The position numbers were made by a program, and so were the translations under genes. The notes below the pieces were generated by a model. It had not been told where the DNA came from. It saw only the letters and a list, made by a program, of their open reading frames with translations, and made no database searches. DNA of 64,000 bases, from NCBI RefSeq assembly GCF_031202305.1, contig NZ_CP101731.1:310001-374000 (forward strand), read 5' to 3'. Positions 40,788 to 50,684 of the stretch are shown piece after piece (the first letter of the stretch is position 1; each line of letters starts with the position of its first letter). Origin of the DNA: Pelagibacterium sp. 26DY04. Lineage in GTDB: Bacteria > Pseudomonadota > Alphaproteobacteria > Rhizobiales > Devosiaceae.

Positions 40788-41183
40788 TTGGCGATTAAAC
40801 GCGGCATCGATATCGGCTTTGCTCTGCTGGCGCTGCTTGCCCTGTGGCTGCCGATCCTGGCGCTGTGCCTCATCTTTCGGCGAGTCTTGGTACAAATCCC
40901 GACGCGGGGACGTCATGGCAAGGTGTTCACCCGCATTAATTTCAGCTTTCCATCGGGCGATTTCGCCCGCTTCATGCGCGACAGCGGACTTTCGCGATTG
41001 CCCGAGCTCATCAACCTTCTCAAGGGCGACATGTCGCTTGTCGGACCATTCCCCAATGGCGGGGTCCGGGCCATGATGCGGCCGGGGCTCATCGGCTGTG
41101 ACGATGCCGATTACGCCAGAAAATTCTCGCTTCGAGGCGACCTTGCAATTGCCTTTTCCGCAGTGCTGGGTCGGCGGCACTAG
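40788..41183 (+). CDS. short, degenerate bacterial sugar transferase
   Basis: A 131-residue relative of polyprenyl-phosphate sugar transferases (WcaJ/ExoY family), which normally need about 200 residues for the catalytic domain. What remains is one N-terminal helix (IDIGFALLALLALWLP), a LPELINLLKGDMSLVGPFPNGG block, the MRPGLIGCDD segment and an RKFSLRGDLAIAF tail. The middle, normally with the FRQxRxGxxG and KFRSM motifs, is compressed. The start here is a TTG. An ATG at 40684 in another frame (MFDDISRFKPRARQRPLGEIL) looks like the lost N-terminus, so the gene may be frameshifted and decayed. Confidence 0.55.
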   Translation: MAIKRGIDIGFALLALLALWLPILALCLIFRRVLVQIPTRGRHGKVFTRINFSFPSGDFARFMRDSGLSRLPELINLLKGDMSLVGPFPNGGVRAMMRPGLIGCDDADYARKFSLRGDLAIAFSAVLGRRH

Positions 41184-41248
41184 GGTCGCCATTCTTTTCA
41201 TCACGCCCGATTGGAGTATATCTCTATGCTCCAACAGGGGGATAAGAT

Positions 41249-42202
41249 TTGCCGCCGCGCTCCGAAACAACGCGTAACAAGCTCGACGATGCCGCACGGG
41301 CCGGTTGGCTCTATTACGTTGCCGGCAACACCCAGGACGAGATCGCGACCAAGCTCGGGGTCTCGCGCCAGAGCGCGCAACGCCTTGTTTCCCTTGCCAT
41401 TTCCGAGAAGCTCATCAAAGTGCGGCTCGACCATCCGATGGCCAATTGCCTCGAACTAGGCGCCCGGCTCAGGGAGCTGTTCGGCTTGCGATTTGTCGAA
41501 ATCGTTCCCTCCGATCCCGGCCATCCGGACGCTACCCTCGGCGTAGCGGACGCTACGGCGTTGGAGATAGAAAAGATTCTGGCCTCTCCCGCCCCTGTGG
41601 TCATGGGGATCGGAACCGGGCGAACGCTCAAGGCGGCGGTCGAGATGCTGCCGGCCATGGATTGCCCGCAGCACAAGATCGTTTCGCTCACTGGCAACAT
41701 CGCGCCGGACGGGTCGGCGGCCTATTACAACGTCATCTTTTCGATTGCCGACAAGGTAAAAGCGCCAAGTTTTCCAATGCCTTTGCCGGTGATCGCGGTC
41801 TCGGAACGCGACAAGGACCTGCTGCACAGCCAGGTGGGAATCGAAAAGAACCTGGCGCTCGCGGCCCAGGCCCGCGTGTGGTTCGTCGGCGTCGGCGATC
41901 TTGGTCCAAACGCTCCGCTCTATGAGGATGGATTCGTGACCAAGGCCGAGCTCAAGGCGCTGCAAAAGGCTGGAGCGGTGGGCGAGATGATCGGCTGGGT
42001 CTTTGATTCCAAAGGGGAATTTATCGCCGGAATGACCAATGACCGCGTCGCCTCGGCGCCACTTCCGTCGCGCGAAACCACCCTCGTGATCGCCGCGGCG
42101 CGGGGTGAAAACAAGGTCGAGGCGATGCGGGCGGCCTTGGGACGGGGGCTGGTCAACGGGTTGATCACCGACGAGGATACCGCCGCAAGGCTGTTGGCAT
42201 AA
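41249..42202 (+). CDS. SorC/DeoR-family sugar-binding regulator
   Basis: A transcription factor of 317 residues. The N-terminal helix-turn-helix at about 25-55 (NTQDEIATKLGVSRQSAQRLVSLA) and the C-terminal SorC sugar-binding domain are complete. The latter has VVMGIGTGRTL, VSLTGNIAPDGSAAYY, a VGVGDLGP loop and a C-terminal KVEAMRAAL helix. The start is TTG at 41249 after GGGGGATAAGA. It is directly upstream of the smoEFGK-like operon, as smoR-type regulators often are, and a sugar phosphate would be the expected inducer. Confidence 0.92.
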   Translation: MPPRSETTRNKLDDAARAGWLYYVAGNTQDEIATKLGVSRQSAQRLVSLAISEKLIKVRLDHPMANCLELGARLRELFGLRFVEIVPSDPGHPDATLGVADATALEIEKILASPAPVVMGIGTGRTLKAAVEMLPAMDCPQHKIVSLTGNIAPDGSAAYYNVIFSIADKVKAPSFPMPLPVIAVSERDKDLLHSQVGIEKNLALAAQARVWFVGVGDLGPNAPLYEDGFVTKAELKALQKAGAVGEMIGWVFDSKGEFIAGMTNDRVASAPLPSRETTLVIAAARGENKVEAMRAALGRGLVNGLITDEDTAARLLA

Positions 42203-42292
42203 ACCCAATATACGGGTTGAGATCGGCGAATTTGCCGATGATCGGCGGGTCTATACGGCGTCCGCCGCAATGGTCGTGCCAGATCGCATTAT

Positions 42293-42391
42293 TTGCTGAG
42301 CAATTTCCCAGGCGGTGAGCAAAAGGGCTTGACTTTTTGTCGCAGGAAGTGAGTTATTGCCCATGCGTATAGCAAATGCTCAAACGAGCAT
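42293..42391 (+). promoter_or_regulatory. smo-type operon control region
   Basis: TTGCTGAGCAA at 42293-42303 is a short palindrome. ATGCTC and GAGCAT at 42376-42391 form a second one with an AAAC spacer, and a single TGAGCAA lies at 42316-42322. All share the TGCTC/GAGCA half, so they are candidate SorC operators. A TTGACT at 42329 gives a plausible -35 box between them; the -10 box is poor. Confidence 0.5.
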
Positions 42392-42407
42392 ATGGGAGGA
42401 TTACCAT

Positions 42408-43721
42408 ATGAGATTGCGCTCGATCATCATCGGGTCGTGCTCGCTGCTAGCCCTTGCGGCCGGCGCGCAGGCCCAGTCCCTGACCATCGCCACCGTCAAC
42501 AATGGCGACATGATCCGCATGCAGGGTTTGTCGGACCGGTTTACCGAACAAACCGGCATCGCGCTCGAATGGGTGACGCTCGAGGAGAACGTCCTGCGCC
42601 AGCGCGTCACCACCGACATCGCCACCGGCGGCGGGCAATATGACGTCATGACCATCGGCGCCTATGAAACCCCGATCTGGGCGGCGCAGGGCTGGCTGGC
42701 CCCGCTCGACGATCTGGGTGCGGACTACAATGCCGACGATCTGATTCCGGCCGTGCGCGAGGCGCTTTCGGTGGATGGGGTGCAGTATGCGTCCCCGTTC
42801 TATGCGGAAAGCGCCATGATCATGTACCGCACCGATCTCTTTGAAGAGGCGGGGCTGGAAATGCCGCAGGAGCCTACCTGGGAATTCATCGGCGAAGCGG
42901 CGCGGGCCATCCACGACCCGGAAAACGAAGTCTATGGCATCTGCCTGCGCGGCAAGGCCGGCTGGGGCGAGAACATGGCGTTCATCACCGCCCTTGCCAA
43001 TTCCATGGGCGCGCGCTGGTTCGACGAGAACTGGGAGCCCCAGTTCGACAGCCCCGAATGGGGTGAGGCGCTCAACTATTATGTGAGCCTGATGACCGAG
43101 GCAGGCCCTCCGGGCGCGTCCTCGAACGGGTTCAATGAAAACCTCGCGCTGTTCCAGCAGGGCCGGTGCGGCATGTGGATGGACGCGACGGTCGCGGCCT
43201 CATTCGTCTCCAATCCCGAGGAAAGCCAGGTGGCCGACAACGTCGGTTATGCGCTGTTCCCCACCAATGGCGAGTTCGACAATCACGGCAATTGGCTGTG
43301 GGTCTGGTCGCTGGCGGTGCCGTCCTCGAGCCAGAATGTCGAGGCAGCCAAAGAGTTTATCGCCTGGGCCACCTCGGCGAGCTATCTCGAGATGGTGGCC
43401 GAGGAAGAAGGCTGGGCCAACGTGCCGCCGGGAACCCGCACCTTACTCTACGAAAACCCGCAATACACCGAAGCGGCTCCCTTCGCCGAAATGACGCTGG
43501 GCGCCATCGAAGCGGCCAACACCACCAACTCCTCGGTGCAGGAAGTGCCCTATGCCGGCGGCCAGTTCGTGGCTATCCCCGAATTCCAGGGCATCGGCAC
43601 GGCTGTGGGCCAGCTCTTTTCGGCGGCTCTTGCCGGGCAGACGCCGGTGGACCAGGCTCTGCAGCAGGCCCAGCAGGTGACCCGCATGGAGATGGAACGC
43701 TCGGGGTATTACAACCAGTAA
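42408..43721 (+). CDS. smoE: polyol ABC transporter substrate-binding protein
   Basis: A family 1 periplasmic sugar-binding protein of 437 residues with a Sec signal ending in AQAQ. The mature protein starts LTIATVNNGDMIRMQGLSDRFTEQTGI, as SmoE/MtlE sorbitol-mannitol receptors do. It contains DVMTIGAYETPIWAAQGWL and a GNWLWVWSLAVPSSSQN block near residue 310. GGGAGGA precedes the ATG at 42408. The gene starts the operon with two permeases, SmoK-type ATPase and mannitol dehydrogenase, which supports a polyol as ligand. Confidence 0.93.
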   Translation: MRLRSIIIGSCSLLALAAGAQAQSLTIATVNNGDMIRMQGLSDRFTEQTGIALEWVTLEENVLRQRVTTDIATGGGQYDVMTIGAYETPIWAAQGWLAPLDDLGADYNADDLIPAVREALSVDGVQYASPFYAESAMIMYRTDLFEEAGLEMPQEPTWEFIGEAARAIHDPENEVYGICLRGKAGWGENMAFITALANSMGARWFDENWEPQFDSPEWGEALNYYVSLMTEAGPPGASSNGFNENLALFQQGRCGMWMDATVAASFVSNPEESQVADNVGYALFPTNGEFDNHGNWLWVWSLAVPSSSQNVEAAKEFIAWATSASYLEMVAEEEGWANVPPGTRTLLYENPQYTEAAPFAEMTLGAIEAANTTNSSVQEVPYAGGQFVAIPEFQGIGTAVGQLFSAALAGQTPVDQALQQAQQVTRMEMERSGYYNQ

Positions 43722-43734
43722 GGCTCCTCCCGGG

Positions 43735-43761
43735 CCGGCGCGGGCGGGGTCCTCGCGCCGG
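43735..43761 (+). other. hairpin after the binding-protein gene
   Basis: CCGGCGCG and CGCGCCGG form an eight-bp stem with an 11-base loop, 13 bases after the binding-protein stop. Such hairpins usually protect the abundant binding-protein mRNA from 3' decay. No T-run follows. Confidence 0.5.
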
Positions 43762-43801
43762 CTTGAGGTGCTTCCTCTCTGTCTCCGCGTTCCTGGCATG
43801 G

Positions 43802-43900
43802 ATCCTCGGGTCAAGCCCGAGGATGACGAGGGGTGGTGGGGAGCGTGTGTGCTCTCCATCCGGCGCTGCAGGTTACTGGGTCCCGGATCAAGTCCGGGAC
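43802..43900 (+). repeat. two REP-like elements (TCAAG loop)
   Basis: The first element has ATCCTCGGG / CCCGAGGAT around a TCAAG loop (43802-43824). The second has GTCCCGGA / TCCGGGAC around the same loop (43880-43900). Both are followed by GACGAGG, so they belong to one family. They lie between the binding-protein and permease genes. Confidence 0.75.
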
Positions 43901-43987
43901 GACGAGGTGGAGAAGTTGAAGCGCCCTCACGGGTATGAGTGGCGGCGGATGCGAAAGATCGCTGAAACGATCCTGAGGGGAGACGCA

Positions 43988-44860
43988 ATGGCAACGCTAC
44001 AGACCCAGACCGCGGCGCGGTTCATGATGGCGCCGGCTGTGCTGCTGCTATTGGCCTGGATGATCGTGCCCCTGGCCATGACGCTGTGGTTCTCGTTCCA
44101 GCGCTATAATCTTCTGATGCCGGGGATGGAGTATTTCACCGGCTTCGACAATTACCGCTATTTCTTCTCTAACCCCAATTTCCTGGCCGCGCTGACCAAC
44201 ACGCTGATCCTGGTGGGCGGGGTGCTGGCCATCACGCTTGTCGGCGGCACATTGCTGGCGCTGCTGCTCGATCAGCCGATCTTCGGGCAGGGAATCGTGC
44301 GGCTCCTGGTAATCGCGCCGTTTTTCGTGATGCCCACGGTTTCGGCCCTGGTCTGGAAAAACATGCTCATGCACCCGGTCAACGGGTTCTTCGCCTTTCT
44401 GGCGCGGGCCTTCGGATTGCAGCCGGTGGATTGGTTCGCGCAGGTGCCGCTCCTGAGCGTCATCATCATCGTCGCCTGGCAATGGCTGCCCTTTGCCACG
44501 CTGATCATTCTGACCGCGCTGCAATCGCTCGACGAGGAACAGCGCGAGGCCGCCGAAATGGATGGGGCCAAGCCGTTTGCGATGTTCTTTTACATCATCC
44601 TGCCGCACCTGGCGCGCGCCATCACCGTAGTGATGCTGATCGAGACCATCTTCCTATTATCGATCTTCGCGGAAATCCTGGTGACCACCAATGGCGGACC
44701 GGGGACGGCCACCACCAACCTCACCTTCCTCATCTACATGCAATCGCTGTTGCAATTCGATGTGGGACTGGCCTCGGCCGGCGGCATCGTGGCGGTGATC
44801 CTTGCCAATATCGTCGCGATCTTCCTTCTGCGGATCGTCGGCCGGAACCTGGAGGCGTAG
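43988..44860 (+). CDS. smoF: polyol ABC transporter permease, SmoF type
   Basis: A MalF-family permease of 290 residues with six membrane helices. It has the EAA loop EEQREAAEMDGAKPFAMFFYIILPHLAR and ends in a helix finishing at VGRNLEA. The upstream frame runs through the repeat region, and GAGGGGAGA lies before the ATG at 43988, which also gives the normal length. It is followed without gap by the second permease. Confidence 0.93.
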   Translation: MATLQTQTAARFMMAPAVLLLLAWMIVPLAMTLWFSFQRYNLLMPGMEYFTGFDNYRYFFSNPNFLAALTNTLILVGGVLAITLVGGTLLALLLDQPIFGQGIVRLLVIAPFFVMPTVSALVWKNMLMHPVNGFFAFLARAFGLQPVDWFAQVPLLSVIIIVAWQWLPFATLIILTALQSLDEEQREAAEMDGAKPFAMFFYIILPHLARAITVVMLIETIFLLSIFAEILVTTNGGPGTATTNLTFLIYMQSLLQFDVGLASAGGIVAVILANIVAIFLLRIVGRNLEA

Positions 44861-45691
44861 ATGGCGCGCGCTGTTTCGATCCGCCGCAAGATCGTCGTCT
44901 CGATAATCGCCTGGGCGATCGGGCTGGTGATCTTCTTTCCGATCCTCTGGACGATCCTGACCAGCTTCAAGACCGAGGGCGAGGCGATCTCCATTCCGCC
45001 CAGCTTCCTGTTCTTCGACTGGACGCTGGAAAATTACGAGACCGTGCAATCGCGCTCGAACTATTTCCGCCATTTCACCAATTCGGTGATCTCGGCGGTG
45101 GGCTCGACACTTTTGGGGCTGTTGATCGCCATTCCTGCCGCCTGGGCGATGGCCTTTTCGCCCACGAGGCGCACCAAGGACGTGCTGATGTGGATGCTCT
45201 CCACCAAGATGCTGCCAGCGGTGGGCGTTCTAGTGCCGATCTATCTGATCTTCCGCGATCTGCGCCTGCTCGACAGCCATATCGGGCTGATCGTGGTTCT
45301 GACCATGATCAATTTGCCCATCATCGTGTGGATGCTGTTCACCTATTTCAAGGAAATCCCGGTCGATATCCTGGAAGCGGCGCGCATGGACGGGGCCAAT
45401 CTGCGCCAGGAGGTGATCCACGTGCTCACCCCCATGGCGGTGCCGGGCATCGCCTCGACGCTCCTGTTGAACATCATCCTCGCCTGGAACGAGGCGTTCT
45501 GGACGCTGAATCTGACGACCACCAACGCGGCTCCGCTGACCACGTTCATCGCGTCCTATTCCTCGCCCGAGGGGCTGTTCTGGGCCAAGCTTTCCGCCGC
45601 CTCGACGCTGGCGATCGCACCGATCCTCATCATGGGCTGGTTCAGTCAGAAGCAATTGGTCCGCGGCCTGACGTTCGGCGCGGTGAAATAG
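44861..45691 (+). CDS. smoG: polyol ABC transporter permease, SmoG type
   Basis: A MalG-family permease of 276 residues with six helices. It has the PILWTILTSFKTEGEAISIPP opening that is common in this group and the EAA loop VDILEAARMDGANLRQEVIHVLTPMAVPG. It ends with LVRGLTFGAVK, the standard MalG tail. The ATG follows the stop of the first permease directly. Together they form the channel for the polyol importer. Confidence 0.95.
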   Translation: MARAVSIRRKIVVSIIAWAIGLVIFFPILWTILTSFKTEGEAISIPPSFLFFDWTLENYETVQSRSNYFRHFTNSVISAVGSTLLGLLIAIPAAWAMAFSPTRRTKDVLMWMLSTKMLPAVGVLVPIYLIFRDLRLLDSHIGLIVVLTMINLPIIVWMLFTYFKEIPVDILEAARMDGANLRQEVIHVLTPMAVPGIASTLLLNIILAWNEAFWTLNLTTTNAAPLTTFIASYSSPEGLFWAKLSAASTLAIAPILIMGWFSQKQLVRGLTFGAVK

Positions 45692-45709
45692 AAAAAGGGG
45701 AGAAACGTC

Positions 45710-46708
<999 letters not shown>

Positions 46709-46756
46709 TGGCGGTGTTGGGGATCGGTACGGGCACTGGCGGCTGTGGAAACGCTG

Positions 46757-46809
46757 CGCCCCCTTCATCCGCCCCTTCGGGGCACCTTCTCCCACCAGGG
46801 GAGAAGGGC
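46757..46809. repeat. intergenic repeat, CCCTTCATCCGCCCC type
   Basis: The element CGCCCCCTTCATCCGCCCC is followed by TTCGGGGCACCTTCTCCC and ACCAGGGGAGAAGGG. The CTTCTCCC and GGGAGAAG arms pair. Similar copies are at 52601-52650 and 61248-61291, so it is a dispersed family. Confidence 0.75.
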
Positions 46810-46862
46810 AGATCGCGGCAGATGCTGCCAGATACAGCGACCCAGTTTCCGGGATATCCTAG

Positions 46863-48338
46863 ATGAGTATCAAGCTTTCGGCTTCCGCTCTGCATGCCCT
46901 ATCCGCGCAGGTTGCGGTGCCGCGCTATCGCCATGAGGACCTTGCCCCCGGGATCGTCCATTTCGGGGTGGGCAATTTTCATCGCGCGCATCAGGCGATC
47001 TATCTCGACGATCTGTTCAATCTCGGGCGCGACCAGGATTGGGCCATCGTGGGGGCGGGGGTGCGCGAGAGCGATGGGCAGATGCGGCAGATTCTGGCGG
47101 GGCAGGATTTTCTCTCTACCGTGGTCGAGCAGGAGGCGGGGGGGACGAGCGCCAGGATCACCGCGCCGATGATCGATTTCCTCGATCCCGGCGAGGGCGC
47201 GGCGATCATTGCCAAACTTGCCGATCCGGCGATCAGGATCGTGTCGCTCACCATCACCGAGGGCGGGTATTATCTCGATGCCAAGGGGCATTTTAATCCC
47301 ACCCATCCCGAGATCGTCGCCGATGCCGCCAATTTCGAGACGCCCAGGACCGTGTTCGGGCTGATCCTGGCCGGGCTCAAGGCGCGGCGGGAAAAGGGCG
47401 TGGTGCCCTTTACAGTGATGAGCTGCGACAACATTCCCCACAACGGGGTGGTGACCATGAACGCGGTGGCGGGGTTGGCCGATCTGATCGATCCCGCACT
47501 GGCCGGCTGGGTGCGGCAAGAGGTGGCGTTCCCCAATGGCATGGTGGACCGCATCACCCCGGCTACGTCCGACCGCGAGCGGGAGTTCGTGGCTTCCGAG
47601 TATGGCATAGCCGATGGCTGGCCGGTGTTTTGCGAGACGTTCAAGCAATGGGTGCTCGAGGACAATTTCCCCGCCGGGCGGCCGGCGCTGGAAAAGGTCG
47701 GGGTGACGTTCGTGGACGACGTTTCGCCCTGGGAGCTGATGAAGATCAGGATTCTCAATGGCGGGCACGCGGCGATCGCCTATCCTTCGGCGCTCATGGA
47801 TATCCATTTCGTCCATGAGGCGATGGAGCATCCGCTGGTCGCCGCCTATCTGGAAAAACTCACGGTCGAGGAGATCATCCCCGTGGTGCCGCCGGTGCCC
47901 GATACGGACCTTGACCAATATCGCCGGTTGATCGCCGAGCGCTTCGCCAACCCCAAGATCGGCGACACCATTCAGCGGCTCTGTCTCGACGGTTCGAACC
48001 GGCAGCCCAAGTTCATATTGCCCTCGGTGGAGGACCGGCTGGCGGCGGGAGCGTCGGTCACCGGGCTGGCGCTGGTTTCGGCCTTCTGGTGCCGCTACTG
48101 CTATGGGATAAGCGATTCCGGGGCGCCGATTGCGCCCAACGATCCGAGCTGGGACAGGCTGCAGACCGCGGCGATTGCCGCCAAGGACGATCCGAGGGCG
48201 TTTCTCGCCATGAAGGACATCTTCGGCAGCGTGGCCGACAATGCCGATTATGTGGCGGCGTTCTCCCATGCGCTCAGGACGATCTGGGAGGTCAGCGCGC
48301 GCGAGACGCTGACCCGCTATATCGAGAACCGGTTGTGA
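46863..48338 (+). CDS. mtlK: mannitol dehydrogenase family protein
   Basis: A long-chain polyol dehydrogenase of 491 residues that oxidises D-mannitol to D-fructose, or D-arabitol to D-xylulose, with NAD+. Motifs are GVGNFHRAHQAIYLDDLF at the N-terminus, NGMVDRITPAT in the middle, and KIRILNGGHAAIAYPSALM in the C-terminal domain with the catalytic lysine and histidine. Length fits the family. It is encoded with the smoEFGK-like transporter. Its stop overlaps the start of the HAD gene (TGATG). Confidence 0.94.
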   Translation: MSIKLSASALHALSAQVAVPRYRHEDLAPGIVHFGVGNFHRAHQAIYLDDLFNLGRDQDWAIVGAGVRESDGQMRQILAGQDFLSTVVEQEAGGTSARITAPMIDFLDPGEGAAIIAKLADPAIRIVSLTITEGGYYLDAKGHFNPTHPEIVADAANFETPRTVFGLILAGLKARREKGVVPFTVMSCDNIPHNGVVTMNAVAGLADLIDPALAGWVRQEVAFPNGMVDRITPATSDREREFVASEYGIADGWPVFCETFKQWVLEDNFPAGRPALEKVGVTFVDDVSPWELMKIRILNGGHAAIAYPSALMDIHFVHEAMEHPLVAAYLEKLTVEEIIPVVPPVPDTDLDQYRRLIAERFANPKIGDTIQRLCLDGSNRQPKFILPSVEDRLAAGASVTGLALVSAFWCRYCYGISDSGAPIAPNDPSWDRLQTAAIAAKDDPRAFLAMKDIFGSVADNADYVAAFSHALRTIWEVSARETLTRYIENRL

Positions 48339-49030
48339 TGGAGGCTTCCGAACCCGAACTCGTAATCTTCGATTGCGACGGGGTGCTGGTGGATTCCGAG
48401 CCCATAGCCATCGACGTTCTGATCGAAACCGTGGCGGCGCGGGGCGTGCGGATCGGGCGCGACGCGGCCTATCGCGATTTTCTCGGGCGGACGCTCAAGA
48501 CCGTTTCGGCGGCGCTTTGGGCCGACTATGGCGTTGAAATGGACGAAACCGCGCTCGACGAGATGCGGCACCGGCTTTATGCGCGCTACCGGGACGCGCT
48601 GAAGCCGATGGCCGGCGTTTTCGATATGCTCGACCGGCTTGATGCAGCGTCCTGCGTGGCATCGTCGAGCGTTTATGAGCGGATCGAGGTGAGTCTGAAG
48701 CTCACTGGGCTGCACGATCGCTTCGCGCCCCACATCTATTCGGCGACCGCCGTGCCGCGCGGCAAGCCGGCGCCCGATCTCTTTCTCCATGTTGCCGAGC
48801 GTATGGGCGTTGCGCCGCGCGACTGCGTGGTGATCGAGGACAGCCCGGCCGGGGTGATGGCCGCCAAGGCGGCGGGGATGGCGGTGATCGCCTTTACCGG
48901 GGGCGGGCATGTGGGACCGGCCCGGCTGGAGGCGCAATTGGCGGGGCTCAAGCCCGATGCGATCTTGGGCGATATGCAGATGCTGCCCGATCTTTTAAGC
49001 TCGCTCCGGGAATGCCAAAAGCGCGCCTGA
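48338..49030 (+). CDS. HAD-superfamily phosphatase (beta-phosphoglucomutase-like)
   Basis: A HAD subfamily IA hydrolase of 230 residues. The nucleophile motif is IFDCDGVLVDSEP, then a serine in VASSSVYERI, a lysine in GKPAPDLFLHVAE, and acidic residues in VIEDSPAGVMAAKAAGM. The cap domain is alpha-helical (about 20-80). The ATG overlaps the mtlK stop. In related smo/mtl operons this gene class sits beside the dehydrogenase and may remove a stray sugar phosphate. Confidence 0.9.
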   Translation: MEASEPELVIFDCDGVLVDSEPIAIDVLIETVAARGVRIGRDAAYRDFLGRTLKTVSAALWADYGVEMDETALDEMRHRLYARYRDALKPMAGVFDMLDRLDAASCVASSSVYERIEVSLKLTGLHDRFAPHIYSATAVPRGKPAPDLFLHVAERMGVAPRDCVVIEDSPAGVMAAKAAGMAVIAFTGGGHVGPARLEAQLAGLKPDAILGDMQMLPDLLSSLRECQKRA

Positions 49031-49060
49031 GCGCGCGCTGCAGAAATCTCGGGGGAAGCC

Positions 49061-50620
49061 ATGTCAGCCCTTCTGGTTGCCGTCGATGTCGGCACGACCA
49101 GCGCCCGTGCCGGCGTGGTGACGGCGGCCGGCGGGCTGCTGGCCCGTGCCCAGGCACCGATCGCCATGCGCCGAGAGGGGGCTGGGCGGGGCGAGCACGA
49201 TTCCGAGGACATCTGGCGCGCCGTCTGCGCGGCGGTGCGCGAGGCGGTGGCGCAGGCAGGGTGCGACCCGGCAGAAATCGCGGCGATCGGCTTTGCCGCC
49301 ACCTGTTCGCTGGTGGTGCGCGACGGCGAGGGGCGGCCGCTGCCGGTGGGGGGCGAGGGGTGGGACACCATCGCCTGGTTCGATCATCGCGCCATTGCCG
49401 AGGCCGGCGAGATCAATGCGACCGCGCATTCAGTGCTCGGCTTTTCGGGCGGGGCGCTGTCGCCGGAGATGGAAATCCCCAAGCTCCTCTGGCTCAAGCG
49501 TAACCGGCCCGAGATATGGGCGCGGGCGGGAATGATGTTCGACCTCGCCGATTTCCTGACCTGGAAAGCGTGCGGGTCGGGCGCGCGCAGCCAATCGACG
49601 CTGACGGGGAAGTGGTGCTTTCTCGCCCATGAGGAGCAGGGCTGGCGGGGCGACTTTCTCTGTGCGGTGGGGCTCGATGACCTGCTGGAGCGCGCGAAGC
49701 TGCCGCAACAGGCGGCGCCGGTGGGAACGCGGCTGGGCACGCTCACCCCTCATGCCGCCAAGGCGCTGGGGCTTTCGAGCGGTACGGCGGTGGCCGGCGG
49801 CATGGTCGATGCGCATGCCGGTGCACTGGGATTGTTGGGCGGGGAGACCGAGACCGACAAGCATCTGGGCCTGATTGCCGGAACCTCCAGCGCGGTGGTG
49901 GCGTTGGCCGGGGAACCGCGCCCGATGCGGGGCATCTGGGGTCCGTATTACGGGGCTGTGCTGCCGGGCTTGTGGTTTTCCGAGGGCGGGCAGTCGGCCT
50001 CGGGGGCGGCGCTCGACTATGTGCTGGGGCTTTACGGGCTCAAGGGGCCAGAGGCGCATGAGGAGATGATCGCGCGCATCGAGCGGCTGCGCCAGGACGA
50101 GCCCGTGCTTGCGCCCCGGCTGCATGTGCTGCCCGATTTCCATGGCAACCGCTCACCGCTCGCCGATCCTCACGCGCTGGGGGTGATTTCGGGACTGACG
50201 CTGGATGGCTCGCTCGACGGGCTGGCGCGGCTGTATTGGCGCACCATGGTGGGGCTGGCGCTGGGGGTGCGGCACATTCTCGAAACGCTCAACGCCAATG
50301 GCCATGCCATCGATACGCTGCATGTGGCAGGCGGGCATACGCGCAATCGGCTGCTGATCAGGCTTTATGCCGATGTAACCGGTTGCGCGGTTCGCCGGCT
50401 TTCCGGCGGTGACGCCATGCTGCTGGGCGCGGCCATGGCGGCGGCGAGCGCGGCAAGGATTTATCCCGGCCCCGCGCAAGCGGCGCGGGCAATGCGGAAC
50501 GGGACGGATGCGCGCGCGCCCGACCCCTCGGTCAAGGCGCTCTATGACCGCGATTATGCGGTGTTCCTGCGCATGCAGGAGCATCGGGCCGAGCTCGAGG
50601 CGATCACCAAAGGCGGCTGA
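49061..50620 (+). CDS. FGGY-family pentulose kinase
   Basis: A sugar kinase of 519 residues. The ATP phosphate loop is VAVDVGTTSARAGVV, then [38 protein letters not shown] and VAGGHTRNRL. These blocks match the D-ribulokinase-like branch rather than classical XylB, and are shared with the kinase at 25744-27375. In this operon it would phosphorylate the ketose made by the dehydrogenase (D-xylulose or D-ribulose from a pentitol). No fructokinase is in the operon, which favours pentitols over mannitol. Confidence 0.88.
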   Translation: MSALLVAVDVGTTSARAGVVTAAGGLLARAQAPIAMRREGAGRGEHDSEDIWRAVCAAVREAVAQAGCDPAEIAAIGFAATCSLVVRDGEGRPLPVGGEGWDTIAWFDHRAIAEAGEINATAHSVLGFSGGALSPEMEIPKLLWLKRNRPEIWARAGMMFDLADFLTWKACGSGARSQSTLTGKWCFLAHEEQGWRGDFLCAVGLDDLLERAKLPQQAAPVGTRLGTLTPHAAKALGLSSGTAVAGGMVDAHAGALGLLGGETETDKHLGLIAGTSSAVVALAGEPRPMRGIWGPYYGAVLPGLWFSEGGQSASGAALDYVLGLYGLKGPEAHEEMIARIERLRQDEPVLAPRLHVLPDFHGNRSPLADPHALGVISGLTLDGSLDGLARLYWRTMVGLALGVRHILETLNANGHAIDTLHVAGGHTRNRLLIRLYADVTGCAVRRLSGGDAMLLGAAMAAASAARIYPGPAQAARAMRNGTDARAPDPSVKALYDRDYAVFLRMQEHRAELEAITKGG

Positions 50621-50684
50621 TCCTTGGAACGCGATGGGCGTCCCATGCCTTGAGAGGGAGACCTGAGAAGGGAGCGTTTCGGCA

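Noticed and set aside
43802-43900. CRISPR-like repeat pair
   Set aside because: Only two units with different stem sequences and no uniform repeat-spacer pattern; they are REP-type hairpins.
43166-44860. A 564-codon frame spanning the binding-protein end and the first permease
   Set aside because: The first 270 codons are out of frame with the binding protein and run through REP elements. The permease starts at 43988 with a good ribosome site.
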